Positions 44,358-53,611 of a DNA stretch of 64,000 nt are shown in pieces. This DNA comes from Microbacterium sediminis (GTDB lineage: Bacteria; Actinomycetota; Actinomycetes; Actinomycetales; Microbacteriaceae). Under the pieces are notes generated by a model. The model worked only from the letters and a program-made list of their open reading frames with translations. It did no database searches and was not told the origin of the DNA. The stretch covers positions 1 through 64,000 of the forward strand of contig NZ_CP038257.1 in NCBI RefSeq assembly GCF_004564075.1, written 5' to 3'. The number at the start of each line of letters is the position of its first letter. Position 1 is the first letter of the stretch. Made by a program: the position numbers and the translations under genes.

Positions 44358-46441
44358 CGCCCGATCCGCACGGCGAGCCGCTGGTGCAGGTCACCGGCCT
44401 TCTCCGCGGGCACGCGTGCCTGCTCGAGCGTGGTGCGCAGCTGGGCGGCCGCGGCCGACCGGTTCCGCGCCGAGCTGCGCTGCAGAGCCGTGTAGTCGTA
44501 CACGATGGTCGACTTCGGGCGTCGCACCTGAGGCTTGCCGTCCCCGGAGGTGTAGATCCGGCGTCGGTTCACTCGCACCTGGTCCAGCGGCCGCGGCGCC
44601 TCTTCGACCTGCCGCACCTCGATCTCGTGAGGCGTGGCATCGGGGGTGCGCTCGGCCGGAACTGACGTCAGCTCGTGCGACTCCTCGGATCCGAGCAGCC
44701 GGGACAGGCTCGTCCGCGGTGCCTGCGGCGTCGACGGCCGCGGCCCCACCGGCTTGCGAGTGGACGTGCCCGGTGCCGGCGGCGGAGTCAGCGGCGTGGT
44801 CGGCTTCGGCTGGTCCGGCCCGGCATCGGGCGCCGTTCCCGGGTTCGGCCCCGGCTTGGGGCCCTGGTGGGTGGGGTAGGGGTACTTCCGGCCGAAGTCG
44901 CTCCAGATCGCACCACGACCCTTCGACGCGAGCTGGTGCCCCTTGTGCGCGAGGTTGCCGACCCCATTCACCCCGGCCTTGATGGCACGAGCACCGACCG
45001 GGGCCAGCTTCTGCGCCCCGTACAGCGCCGCGCCGACGGTCATCATCGACGCCACCGGGCTCGGAGCGCTGCCGCCGCCTCGTGACGCACCCCAACGGGA
45101 CATGGCGTTCGCGATCGCGTTGCCGCTCTTGAGCGTGCCTTCGCGTGCCTTCACGAGCAGCGTCACCACGACGGCCACCAGCAGCAGCGAGAACAGGCTC
45201 GTGGGCAGGACGCCGACGCCGAGATCGTTCAGACCGACGACCGTGTCGGAGATCACCTTGAGGGCGCCGGCGAGCAGCACCACCACCACGATGATCGCGC
45301 CGAGCCCGAACAGGGTGTCCATCACCGATCGCCACAGCGCGTACCGGTTCATCGGGAGGATCGCCAGGTACGCCCAGAACATGCTCTTGCACGCCGACAG
45401 CAGCAGGCCGATCACGCTGGTCAGCAGCAGAACCGCCAACGCGATCGGGAGGATGAACATCGCGATCGAGCCGAGCGCGACGAACAGCAGCTGGATCGGG
45501 GCGGTGAAGTTCAAGCTCTCCGAATACTGCTTGGCCTCCTCATCGCACCCGCGGATGTCGTCCTTGAGGGTGTTCTCCTCGACCGCGGGCGGAGCGTTCT
45601 TCATGCGGTCCGCGAAGATCCCCGCGCACGACTCCGCGTTGTTCGGATCGCCCTCAAGCGGCCCGCCGAACGCGACCGTCTGTGCCGGCAGGCGCAGGAA
45701 GATGTCGGCCAGCTGGCCGGTGACCGAGTCGGAGATCGCCGCCGCCGGATCGGTGACGTTCAGCGCATCATCGAAGTTCTCGCTCACCACCAGCGCAGAC
45801 AGCGACCCGCCGTACTCGCGGGCCTTGTCCATCGCGCCCCCGGCGGTCGTGATCGAGGCGACCGGATTGGCCAGCACCCCGGTCGCCAGCAGGGACACAA
45901 CGACGGCGACAAACATCTCCTGGGCGCCCTTGCCGACCTTGCCGGCCACGAGCATCACCCCGCCCACGGCCGCGGCCACGGTCAGCGCCATCGGGATCCA
46001 GCCGATACGGGTGAGGAACTCCTGCACTCGCTCCGCCATGGTGGTGAACGGCACCACGAGCAGGTTCAGCCACTCGAACTTGAGCAGCCAATCGCACAGC
46101 CAGATCATCCACGACACCAGCGCGAGATGAATCGCCCAGAAGAACGCCGTGAGCCCGGAGACCATCGCCTTGATCGGGTCGGTAATCCCGCCCTTGTCGA
46201 TGGGCAGCTCGGCGTAGTTGGACAGCGGGATGCCGTAGGAGTCCGTCAGATCTCCCGGCACCAGCGGGTTGACGACCGTCACCGCGTGCGCGGCCATCGG
46301 CTGCCCCACCAGCACCACCACCAGCAGCGTCAGCGCGAGCGCCTGCGCCCAGCGAGGGTGACGCGCCGCCCACATCCGGATCGCCCAGTACGGACGGACG
46401 AACGCGTCGTCGATGGTGCGCGCGTAGAACCCGATCATCAC
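44354..46441 (-). CDS. TrbL/VirB6-like polytopic conjugation protein, 695 aa
   Basis: Inner-membrane channel component. There is a signal-like first helix (ALALTLLVVVLVGQPMAAHAV), then about six further helices up to residue 440 (GLTAFFWAIHLALVSWMIWL, LLFVALGSIAMFILPIALAVLLLTSV and others). The C-terminal 250 residues are cytoplasmic, Pro/Thr/Arg-rich and low-complexity. The GTG overlaps the VirB4-like stop. This matches the TrbL-type arrangement. Confidence 0.85.
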   Translation of the reverse strand: MMIGFYARTIDDAFVRPYWAIRMWAARHPRWAQALALTLLVVVLVGQPMAAHAVTVVNPLVPGDLTDSYGIPLSNYAELPIDKGGITDPIKAMVSGLTAFFWAIHLALVSWMIWLCDWLLKFEWLNLLVVPFTTMAERVQEFLTRIGWIPMALTVAAAVGGVMLVAGKVGKGAQEMFVAVVVSLLATGVLANPVASITTAGGAMDKAREYGGSLSALVVSENFDDALNVTDPAAAISDSVTGQLADIFLRLPAQTVAFGGPLEGDPNNAESCAGIFADRMKNAPPAVEENTLKDDIRGCDEEAKQYSESLNFTAPIQLLFVALGSIAMFILPIALAVLLLTSVIGLLLSACKSMFWAYLAILPMNRYALWRSVMDTLFGLGAIIVVVVLLAGALKVISDTVVGLNDLGVGVLPTSLFSLLLVAVVVTLLVKAREGTLKSGNAIANAMSRWGASRGGGSAPSPVASMMTVGAALYGAQKLAPVGARAIKAGVNGVGNLAHKGHQLASKGRGAIWSDFGRKYPYPTHQGPKPGPNPGTAPDAGPDQPKPTTPLTPPPAPGTSTRKPVGPRPSTPQAPRTSLSRLLGSEESHELTSVPAERTPDATPHEIEVRQVEEAPRPLDQVRVNRRRIYTSGDGKPQVRRPKSTIVYDYTALQRSSARNRSAAAAQLRTTLEQARVPAEKAGDLHQRLAVRIGR

Positions 46442-48996
46442 GCGGCCGCCTTCACCGGGGGAGTCGACAGCAGCGCCAGCCGGCGGTGCTGTCGCTCCGG
46501 CAGCGACTTCTGGAACAGACCGATCCGGCCCAGCTGGTCGCGCATCAGCATCTCGCCTTCACGGCCTGGCAGGACCTTGTTGTTGGCGCCGACGGGGCTC
46601 AGCTCCATCACGGCACGCACGTACTGGTCTTCGACGTCCTCCTCGCGCTTACGGCCGGTGAGCCACTGCACGGACTCGAACGCGAGATCCTCGGAAGGCT
46701 GCCGCGAGACGAAGCGGTTCTTGAGCATCGCGCGGGTCGTGGGCGTCCCCAGGGGGCCGACATCCTGGGCACCCAGACCCAGCAGCGCGAAGTGCTTGCG
46801 GTCATCGCGGAGGAAGTACATGACCTCTCGCTCGCCCTCAGGGGACTGCGTCACCGAGTAGCACTCGTCGATGTACGCCGCGGCCAGATCGGTTCGGTCC
46901 TGGAAGCAGATCTGCCGCGTGATGCTCATGAGCATCGCGTGCAGCGACCGGCCCACGATCTTCTCCGGCGACATCTCGTCGAACAGGTGCTTGTGCTCCA
47001 GCTCGCTGCGGTCCGGCACGCTCAGACCCGCGGTTAGGAACGCGATCGCCCGAGAGTCGATGTCCAGGGCCGGCAGCCCGTCATCGAAAAGAACCTGGCC
47101 GAAGTCCTTCGTCGACACGGTGCGCAGCAGCCCGTGCAGCTGCTTCATCTCGGGGCCGAGCTCGGCGATGTCGTCGACCAGGCCACGCAGCGAGGTGATG
47201 TTGTGCGAGGCGAGATAGGCGGGCTCGAGGACGCTGGAGAGGGCAACACCGCGGTCGTCCTTCATCGAGATGCCCAGCATCGTCGCGCACAGCGACTGCA
47301 CCATCCGGGCGCCGGTGATCGGGCCGAACACGCGCAGCGGGTCCAGCGAATACTCCGGCTCCATCAGGTCGACGATCGCGGTGGAGTCGGGGTTGAGGCT
47401 GCGGGCGAAGGTGGCGTACTCGCGAGCCTCGGTACGGTCGATCGCGATCACCCGGCCGCCGCGGTCGGCGACGATGCCCATGTCGTCCTTCATCAGGACG
47501 CTCTTGCCGCCGCCCTTCTCGCCGACCACGCCGAAGCTGGCCGAGCTGTTGCCGCGGATGACGCCGGCGTGGTCGCGCAGCACCGGGGTGCGGCGGCCGC
47601 TGGAGATGTTCACACCGAACTTCGCCCCCTTGGCGTCGCCGAGCTCGAACGAGACCAGCGGCACGCCGCTGGCGAACTCGCGACCCGTGGTGACCTGCTG
47701 CAGGTCACGCACGATCCGCTCAGGCGGGGTGCCGGGGATGAACGCCCACCACAGGTTCTCCTGCTCGCCGATCTCGGCCTTGAGGGTGAACTCGTGGCTC
47801 GAGTATTCGTCGACGACGAGCTTCGCCTTGGTCTGCGCGATCTCGGGCGTCTCACCGCCGACGGCGAAGATCGTCGCGCCGAGGACCTCCACCTCCTTGT
47901 CCGAGCGGTTCAGGCTCGCGTGGTACGCGGCCAGATCCGCGGCGAGCTGCTCGAGGTCGGAGGAACCGCCGGTGATCGTCGACGCGGACTCCTGCTGGTC
48001 GAACTGGTCGTGCAGCTCACGCTCGGCGCGTTTGTTGCGCAGCCGGACTTCCGCTCCCGAGGTGACCGTCAGTCGCTGCGCCCAGTCGACGTCAATCGGC
48101 AGCTGGTCCACGAAGGAGACCCACTCGGCGCCGGGAGACTCCCAACCGCCACGGGGGCCGTCGGCCAGGCCGAGGAGCACCTGGTACGACGGGGCCGCCC
48201 AGCCGTCGGTCTCGATCTTGAGGAAGCGGCGGCGGTGCGCCATGAACCGCGCATTCTTCGAGTCGGTCTGACCGCCCTCGTCGAACCACACCGACGGCAG
48301 CGCCGCGGGGAGAGTGAGCCGGAACCGCTCCTGGGTGTCGGCGCTGCGCGCCGTGGCGGGGGAGCCGATCGGCTCCGGCAGGGGCGCGACGGAGTCGGCG
48401 CTCAGCCCGCGCTTGGCGGAGTGCTGCACGATCCAGGCCTGCTCGGCGGCGGTGGCCGGCGTTGCGTTGAACGCTGCGGGGATCTGCTTCTGGATCGCCT
48501 CTGCAGCGGCGAGCATCGACGCGACCCGAGCCGGGGAGGGGCCGCGCCGCGGGCGCCCCAGCGTCGCGTTCAGCTGGTCCCCGGCAGCCTCCGCGCTCAG
48601 CCAGAAGCGATCCTTCATGCTGACCGCCGCCAGGGGCACCGACAGCCAGAACGCGCGCGTGCCGAGCGGGACGCTCTCGAGCGAGTCCAGCTGCAGCTCG
48701 ACCTCCTCGGCCCAATCCGGGCACTCCTGGATGTCGATTCCCTCGAGCATCTTCTCGACGAGCTCCACCGGATCCAGGTCCGCGCACAGCCCCAGCAGCA
48801 GCGCCTCGCCCTTGAGCGACTGGTAGAACGCCTGGTGGTGCAGCAGCACCATCTGACGCTCCTCCTTCGACGCGTAGGGGTAGATGATCGGCAGGTTCTT
48901 CACCGTGGCCGGCTGCAGGCGCCACGTCGCCCATACGACGCCCTGACGGGTCCACATCAGGTTGCGCGTCATCCAAGTCGCGGGAAGCTGCATCAT
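46438..48996 (-). CDS. VirB4-like T4SS ATPase, 852 aa
   Basis: Cytoplasmic motor that powers assembly or substrate transfer. The N-terminal 400 residues are the VirB4 middle/N region. Walker A reads VVGEKGGGKSVLMKDD near 490, Walker B AAYIDECYSV near 715, and VMELSPVGANNKVLPGREGEM lies toward the end. The ATGATG at 48996 is chosen by AAGGAG just upstream; the second ATG (48993) has better spacing. Confidence 0.9.
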   Translation of the reverse strand: MMQLPATWMTRNLMWTRQGVVWATWRLQPATVKNLPIIYPYASKEERQMVLLHHQAFYQSLKGEALLLGLCADLDPVELVEKMLEGIDIQECPDWAEEVELQLDSLESVPLGTRAFWLSVPLAAVSMKDRFWLSAEAAGDQLNATLGRPRRGPSPARVASMLAAAEAIQKQIPAAFNATPATAAEQAWIVQHSAKRGLSADSVAPLPEPIGSPATARSADTQERFRLTLPAALPSVWFDEGGQTDSKNARFMAHRRRFLKIETDGWAAPSYQVLLGLADGPRGGWESPGAEWVSFVDQLPIDVDWAQRLTVTSGAEVRLRNKRAERELHDQFDQQESASTITGGSSDLEQLAADLAAYHASLNRSDKEVEVLGATIFAVGGETPEIAQTKAKLVVDEYSSHEFTLKAEIGEQENLWWAFIPGTPPERIVRDLQQVTTGREFASGVPLVSFELGDAKGAKFGVNISSGRRTPVLRDHAGVIRGNSSASFGVVGEKGGGKSVLMKDDMGIVADRGGRVIAIDRTEAREYATFARSLNPDSTAIVDLMEPEYSLDPLRVFGPITGARMVQSLCATMLGISMKDDRGVALSSVLEPAYLASHNITSLRGLVDDIAELGPEMKQLHGLLRTVSTKDFGQVLFDDGLPALDIDSRAIAFLTAGLSVPDRSELEHKHLFDEMSPEKIVGRSLHAMLMSITRQICFQDRTDLAAAYIDECYSVTQSPEGEREVMYFLRDDRKHFALLGLGAQDVGPLGTPTTRAMLKNRFVSRQPSEDLAFESVQWLTGRKREEDVEDQYVRAVMELSPVGANNKVLPGREGEMLMRDQLGRIGLFQKSLPERQHRRLALLSTPPVKAAA

Positions 48997-49003
48997 CGGC
49001 TCC

Positions 49004-49564
49004 TTACTTGCCCTGCGTCTGCAGCAGCAGACGCTCCACACCGGTCAGTGCGACCGGCTGCTTGACCGCGGCCGTGGTCGGCTGCGGGTCGTTCACGACA
49101 GGTGCCGGCGCGACCTCGGGAGACGCCGAGGCCGCGGCCGGCACCAGGTAGGGATCGGCGGGATCGAACACCGCACCGCGCGGGGCGAACGCCGCGTGCG
49201 GGCTCCTCACCTGCACGGTGTGGCCGTGGATACGTCCGGAGGCCGGCTTGCTGACCGCCGAGTAGAGGCTCACGGCGACGCTGAGGAGATTGCGCCGCTG
49301 GATCGGCAGCAGGCCCGCGAGGAACGAAGCGCCCCAGGCGAGCAGGATCACCAGGCCGAACTCGACGATCACGCTGCCGAACGACCACAGCGGCCGGCTC
49401 ACGAACCCGATGACGGCCACGACCGCCAGCACCGCACCCTGGAACAGGGTGTACGGGCCGCCGGGAATCTTCGTCCCGTCGGTGAACTTGCCGATGAACT
49501 TCGGGAACCGCCTCGTGCGCGTGTAGAACCGTGCGACCTCGGCCGGGGCTTCGTCCTTCGCCAT
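49004..49564 (-). CDS. TcpE/ConD-like (VirB3-type) conjugation protein, 186 aa
   Basis: FYTRTRRFPKFIGKFTDGTKIPGG followed by two close membrane helices (QGAVLAVVAVIGFVS and VIVEFGLVILLAWGASFLAGLL) is the TcpE/ConD pattern. The C-terminal 70 residues are cytoplasmic, Pro/Ala-rich and unstructured. A very strong ribosome site (GGAGGAGGTG) precedes the ATG. It should dock the VirB4-like ATPase to the membrane. Confidence 0.75.
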   Translation of the reverse strand: MAKDEAPAEVARFYTRTRRFPKFIGKFTDGTKIPGGPYTLFQGAVLAVVAVIGFVSRPLWSFGSVIVEFGLVILLAWGASFLAGLLPIQRRNLLSVAVSLYSAVSKPASGRIHGHTVQVRSPHAAFAPRGAVFDPADPYLVPAAASASPEVAPAPVVNDPQPTTAAVKQPVALTGVERLLLQTQGK

Positions 49565-49599
49565 GTGTCACCTCCTCCAGCAGGGCTCGCCGAGGACGC

Positions 49600-49896
49600 T
49601 CAGAACAGGGTCAGAGCGGTCGACGCGTGCGCGGTGAGGGCGCTGATGACGATCGGGTCGCCCATCGACGAGACCGAGTTCACGGTGCCGCCGAGCTGGT
49701 CACGGAACCAGCCGATGCCCGAGGCGACCGCCCAGCCGGCAAGGCCGGCCGTGAGCAGCGAGGCGACGAGCTTCCCGATGGTGAAGTTCTTCGAGATCTG
49801 CCACACGAAGAAGCCGAGGATGACGACACCAGCGACGACGCCGATGGTGATCTGCACCTCGTTCGACAGGTTGCGGATGGAAGCGAGGATGTCCAT
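49600..49896 (-). CDS. Small TcpD/VirB2-like membrane protein, 98 aa
   Basis: Two membrane helices (VQITIGVVAGVVILGFFVWQI and LVASLLTAGLAGWAVASGI) with short ends and no cleavable signal. The position between TcpC-like and TcpE-like genes matches TcpD/ConC of Gram-positive systems. GGAACCC precedes the ATG. Confidence 0.7.
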   Translation of the reverse strand: MDILASIRNLSNEVQITIGVVAGVVILGFFVWQISKNFTIGKLVASLLTAGLAGWAVASGIGWFRDQLGGTVNSVSSMGDPIVISALTAHASTALTLF

Positions 49897-49908
49897 TTCA
49901 GGGTTCCT

Positions 49909-50964
49909 TTACTGGTCGGTGCCGGCCGTGGTGGTCGGCGTAGGGGTTGCGGAGGTGGAGGGGAGAGGAGCGGTGGAAGGGGCAGGCTCGGTGGACGGCA
50001 CGGCCGAGTCGCTGGCGACCCGCACCTGCGGGGCGAGGTCGACGGAGGAGACCTCCCAGCGGCCGGCACGCATCGTGAGCGTGAGCGCGTAGCTGGCAGG
50101 CAGCACCCGGGAGTCGACGTTCAGCCCGCGCACGGTGGCGAGCACCCGCATCTGGGAGCCCTCACCGGCCGACTCGACCGGCGGGACGTCGGAGCGCATG
50201 TCGACCGGATCGATCTGCACGAACTGAGCCGGCGAGACCGCGGTAATCGCCGCATCGGGCGAGATGAACCGGGTCAGGTCGCCGGCACCGGCGAGGTACG
50301 CACCGAGGAACTGCATCGTCGTCTCCCCGGCGGGATCCGACGTCGACAGCTGCTCCGTGTACGCCAGCGTCGGCGCCTTGCCCTGCGCCGGTGCCTCGAC
50401 CGGTGACGGCAGCGTGACGACCTTCATCTGGTCGCCGTCGACGGCGACCGTCACCTGGAAGAACCGGCGCGGCCAGCTCTCGGTGGCGTTGCCGTCCGCG
50501 TCGTACGACGTCTCCTGCACGTTGGCCGAGACCACGACCGTCACGAACGGTTCTGCAGCAGGCTCGGCCGACACGACAGCCAGGTCGCGGTAGGTCCACG
50601 CCTGCTCGGTCAGCGACGAACTCACCGCCGACAGGTCGATGTAGGACTCCAGCCCGGCAGCGTCGTCCTTGGTCGCCGACAGCCACGCGGAGACGAACTC
50701 CAGCGCGAACCCGGCGGCACGCTGCTGGCCCACGGTCAGCCCGTCCTGCTCGACGACCGCGGCCGCGGGCTCCTTCGGGCTGATCCACTCGATGGTCTGG
50801 CCCACGAACCCGATCGCGCCGGCGACGATCATCGCCCACACCGCGGCGGTCAGGGTGTTGCGCAGCAGCGCGCGACCCTTGGTCCACGAGCTGCCCGCCG
50901 CGATCGGCGCCGGCGAGGCCTCGACGGTCTCCTCAGCGCGCTGCTTCTTCTTGAACAGGCTCAC
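49909..50964 (-). CDS. TcpC/VirB8-like conjugation protein, 351 aa
   Basis: One membrane helix near 38-60 (TLTAAVWAMIVAGAIGFVG) and a large extracytoplasmic part made of two VirB8/NTF2-like domains (about 80-200 and 205-310), then a Ser/Thr/Pro tail. This is the TcpC layout. The GTG overlaps the stop of the preceding small gene (GTGA). Confidence 0.85.
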   Translation of the reverse strand: MSLFKKKQRAEETVEASPAPIAAGSSWTKGRALLRNTLTAAVWAMIVAGAIGFVGQTIEWISPKEPAAAVVEQDGLTVGQQRAAGFALEFVSAWLSATKDDAAGLESYIDLSAVSSSLTEQAWTYRDLAVVSAEPAAEPFVTVVVSANVQETSYDADGNATESWPRRFFQVTVAVDGDQMKVVTLPSPVEAPAQGKAPTLAYTEQLSTSDPAGETTMQFLGAYLAGAGDLTRFISPDAAITAVSPAQFVQIDPVDMRSDVPPVESAGEGSQMRVLATVRGLNVDSRVLPASYALTLTMRAGRWEVSSVDLAPQVRVASDSAVPSTEPAPSTAPLPSTSATPTPTTTAGTDQ

Positions 50965-51218
50965 GCTGCATCACCACCCGACAGCGGCTCGGACGAGTTC
51001 ACCAGGCGGCGGAACTTCTCCGCAGCGGTCTCATAGCGCGGCGACTGCAGGAACTTGAGCGCACGTTCACGGGTCGACGGATTGAACAGCTCGGTGTGCA
51101 GATCCAAGGCGATGTCGTGGCCCTCGTCGACGACGTCGAGAACCTGTGCCTGATCGTGAAGCTCGCTGAGCAGCTCAGCGCTGATCGCGTTGTCGTCGCT
51201 GTCCTTCTGTGCGCCCAT
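50961..51218 (-). CDS. First gene of the T4SS operon, hypothetical 85 aa
   Basis: The ATG at 51218 is preferred because GGGAGCGACGAG is just upstream. It is an acidic helical protein (SAELLSELHDQAQVLDVVDE, RERALKFLQSPRYETAAEKF) with no membrane segment. It is directly controlled by element copy C, so it could be a regulatory or assembly factor. There is no known family. Confidence 0.75.
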   Translation of the reverse strand: MGAQKDSDDNAISAELLSELHDQAQVLDVVDEGHDIALDLHTELFNPSTRERALKFLQSPRYETAAEKFRRLVNSSEPLSGGDAA

Positions 51219-51254
51219 CTCGTCGCTCCCTGGTCCGGGTCGCGCCGCTCGCGA

Positions 51255-51299
51255 CCCCTTCACCTACAAGGGGCCGGCGCTGGAGCCGAGAGTCGACAA
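51255..51299 (-). promoter_or_regulatory. Conserved TTGTCG-N20-CCCCTTGTAGG element, copy C
   Basis: On the minus strand TTGTCG (51299-51294), 20 bases, CCCCTTGTAGGTGAAGGGG (51273-51255), which is identical to copy A over 19 bases. It heads the T4SS operon, 37 bases before the first ATG. Confidence 0.7.
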
Positions 51300-51469
51300 A
51301 TCCGTCAGAAAAATCTGCCGATCTCGCGGATACACCCACACAGCCGCGGAAACACGCGGTTCTCCGGGAGTCCGTGTCACGCACGCACGGAGGGGAAGTA
51401 CACGTGGCGCTACACGCGCGCTGAGGAACGTCGGGGGCGATCTGGTTCGCCGCACCGCTTGGAGCACCG

Positions 51470-52192
51470 ATGTCCTCGACCACCGCACCCGTCTCGCTGA
51501 TGACCCGCCTCAACCAGGACTGGGCCGGCACTCACGTCGCCCGCGAGCACACCTTCGGTGAGCTCGGCACGCTCACCTGCGGGGAACTGCTCGAGCAGAT
51601 CCGCACCACCAGGGGCCCCGCTCAGGACGCACTGCTCTACCCCCTCATCACGCTCGCCCGCCGCGGCGACCGGATCGCAGAGCGCGTCCTCGTCCAGGTG
51701 CTCATCCCCGCCGCGCAGCGCATGGCCCACCGCGTCACCAGCCTCGACGACCTCGACCGCGCTGATCGCGTCGGCTACGCGATCGGCGCCGCCTGGGAGT
51801 CCATCCGCACCTACAAGCTGCACCTGCACGCCCGGGTGCACGCGAACCTCACCATGAACATGCTCGGGCTGCTCGCGCCCGAGAAGAGCGCCAACCAGCG
51901 CCACATCCACGACAACACCGCGCCCGTCTCCGACGAGGTCCTCGAGGTCCAGGCAGGGGAGTGGGAGCAGCCGGAAGCCCCGGCCGAAGTGCAGCTGGCA
52001 CGACTGTTCACCTGGGCCCTCGACACCCGCGTCCTCGACCGCGACGAGATCGCGCTGCTGTCCCGCGCCGCCCTCGGTGAAGAGACCCACCAGCAGATCG
52101 CCGACGACCTCGGCCTCACCGTCGCCGCGATGCGCAAGCGCGTCGACCGCATCCGCGGCCGACTCCGCGACGCCGCCCGCGACCAGCTCTGA
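51470..52192 (+). CDS. Sigma-70-like protein, 240 aa
   Basis: The N-terminal half contains a region-2-like helix set (VLIPAAQRMAHRVTSLDDLDR, VGYAIGAAWESIRTYKLHLH). The C-terminal 70 residues (LLSRAALGEETHQQIADDLGLTVAAMRKRVDRIRGRLRDAA) fit the region-4 helix-turn-helix that reads -35 elements. A clear anti-sigma partner is absent. It lies between the T4SS and Tad operons and may recognise their shared element, but this is inferred. Confidence 0.75.
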   Translation: MSSTTAPVSLMTRLNQDWAGTHVAREHTFGELGTLTCGELLEQIRTTRGPAQDALLYPLITLARRGDRIAERVLVQVLIPAAQRMAHRVTSLDDLDRADRVGYAIGAAWESIRTYKLHLHARVHANLTMNMLGLLAPEKSANQRHIHDNTAPVSDEVLEVQAGEWEQPEAPAEVQLARLFTWALDTRVLDRDEIALLSRAALGEETHQQIADDLGLTVAAMRKRVDRIRGRLRDAARDQL

Positions 52193-52369
52193 GGCCGTTG
52201 CGCAGGAAGTCACCTGCAACGGTGAGGTGTCCACGGCAAGTGTCCAGCAACCTGCTGGACGAAGATCTCGTTGTCCGATCGGGACTCAGCGCTCCGGCGT
52301 ATCTCCCGAGGACCGTGGAGAAGGACCTATGGCAGAATAAATAAAGTAAATACGAAATCTGGAGGGCTG
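52193..52369 (+). other. Leader region with AT-rich island
   Basis: Mostly GC-rich until 52334-52358, which is an unusual run (AATAAATAAAGTAAATACG) just before GGAGGG and the next ATG. A ribosome site GGAGAAGG precedes a three-codon frame ATG GCA GAA TAA at 52329. No larger gene is seen. It may hold the promoter of the ATPase gene. Confidence 0.45.
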
Positions 52370-53554
52370 ATGCCTCGAGAAGCCGAGCACGTCACGAGTC
52401 CGTTCAGCCCAGGATACGGCCGCCGACCCCTCGTGTTCGGTGGGCACAAGGAAGAGCTCGATGAACTGACCGAGGTCTTCCGCACGCTCGACTTCGGCGA
52501 GAACCACTCCGTGCTCATCTCCGGCCTCCGCGGTGCCGGTAAGACCTCGATGCTCACCATGCTCCAGGACGCCGCATTGGAACACGGCTGGCTGGTCATC
52601 AGCGACGATGCAAGCTCCGGGCTCATGGAGCGAGTGATGGACACGGCTATCCCCTCGCTCCTGGACAAGCTCGAACCGGCCACACGGACGCGACTGGCTG
52701 GGCTGGGGATCTGGCAGCTCAACGCGCAGCTGCAGTACGTCGACCGACACCGGCAGGTGAAGCCGCTTCTGCGGACGGATCTCATCGCGCTTTCGGAGCA
52801 CATCGGTCAGGCGGGGATCCTGATCACGATTGACGAGGTCTCCTCGGGCAAGACGCGACTGCGCGAGCTGTCACGGTTCGCGCTGGAGGTATCGCACGCA
52901 CTACAGGGCGGAGCGAACGTGATGATCGTGTTCGCGGGGATCAAGGTGGATCTGGACGCGCTGCTCGAGCAGGTTCACACGACGTTCCTGCGTCGCTCGA
53001 AGCAGTTGGACTTCCGCAGGCTCACGCCCAAGGAAACTCGGCGCGTACTCGAGGAGTCCATCCGCATCGGAGGGCGCGAGATCGAGGAAGAGGCATTGGT
53101 GCGGCTCGTTGCAGTCTCGCAGGGGTACCCGTACCTCGTGCAGCTCGTGGGCGACTACGCCTGGAGGAACACCCCGAGCGCCCTCCGCATCAGCGTCGCC
53201 GACGCCGAGGTCGCACATGAGAAGGCGATCAAAGCGGTGCAGCGCCGTGTGATCAGCCGCGTCTACCAGGACCTCTCCGAGAAGGACCGGGAGTTCGTCC
53301 AGGCGATGGCACAGGACCACGGGCGCAGCAAGATCTCCGACATCGTCAATCGGATGGGTGTCTCAGCCCAGTACGTGCAGGTCTACAAGCGACGGCTCAT
53401 CGACACCGGCTACGTGAAAGCCGACGGGCACGGGTACGTGGCATTCTCACTGCCGTACCTCGGCGACTACGTCCGATCGATGACGGCCGAGAGAGACGAG
53501 CCTGTCGCATCCCGCGACGAGTGGGACGACTTCCCTCCGCCGCCCAGCGTGTAA
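52370..53554 (+). CDS. AAA/Orc1-like ATP-binding protein, 394 aa
   Basis: GGAGGG precedes the ATG. Walker A ISGLRGAGKTSML (about 60) and Walker B-like ILITIDEVSSG (about 160) lie in an AAA core, with arginine-rich sensor helices. The C-terminal 110 residues form a winged helix (SKISDIVNRMGVSAQYVQVYKRRLIDTGYV). This resembles plasmid- and chromosome-borne ATP-binding proteins of the Orc1/Cdc6-like or STAND class. Its role is unknown. Confidence 0.8.
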   Translation: MPREAEHVTSPFSPGYGRRPLVFGGHKEELDELTEVFRTLDFGENHSVLISGLRGAGKTSMLTMLQDAALEHGWLVISDDASSGLMERVMDTAIPSLLDKLEPATRTRLAGLGIWQLNAQLQYVDRHRQVKPLLRTDLIALSEHIGQAGILITIDEVSSGKTRLRELSRFALEVSHALQGGANVMIVFAGIKVDLDALLEQVHTTFLRRSKQLDFRRLTPKETRRVLEESIRIGGREIEEEALVRLVAVSQGYPYLVQLVGDYAWRNTPSALRISVADAEVAHEKAIKAVQRRVISRVYQDLSEKDREFVQAMAQDHGRSKISDIVNRMGVSAQYVQVYKRRLIDTGYVKADGHGYVAFSLPYLGDYVRSMTAERDEPVASRDEWDDFPPPPSV

Positions 53555-53611
53555 CGCTCAGCGCGGACTCTACGCCGACCCGAGATGAGAGGGCCCGGGC
53601 GGAGGCCTGCA

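Noticed and set aside
47134-49065. Plus-strand open frame of 643 codons
   Set aside because: Antisense to the VirB4-like ATPase; composition and lack of motifs mark it as a shadow.
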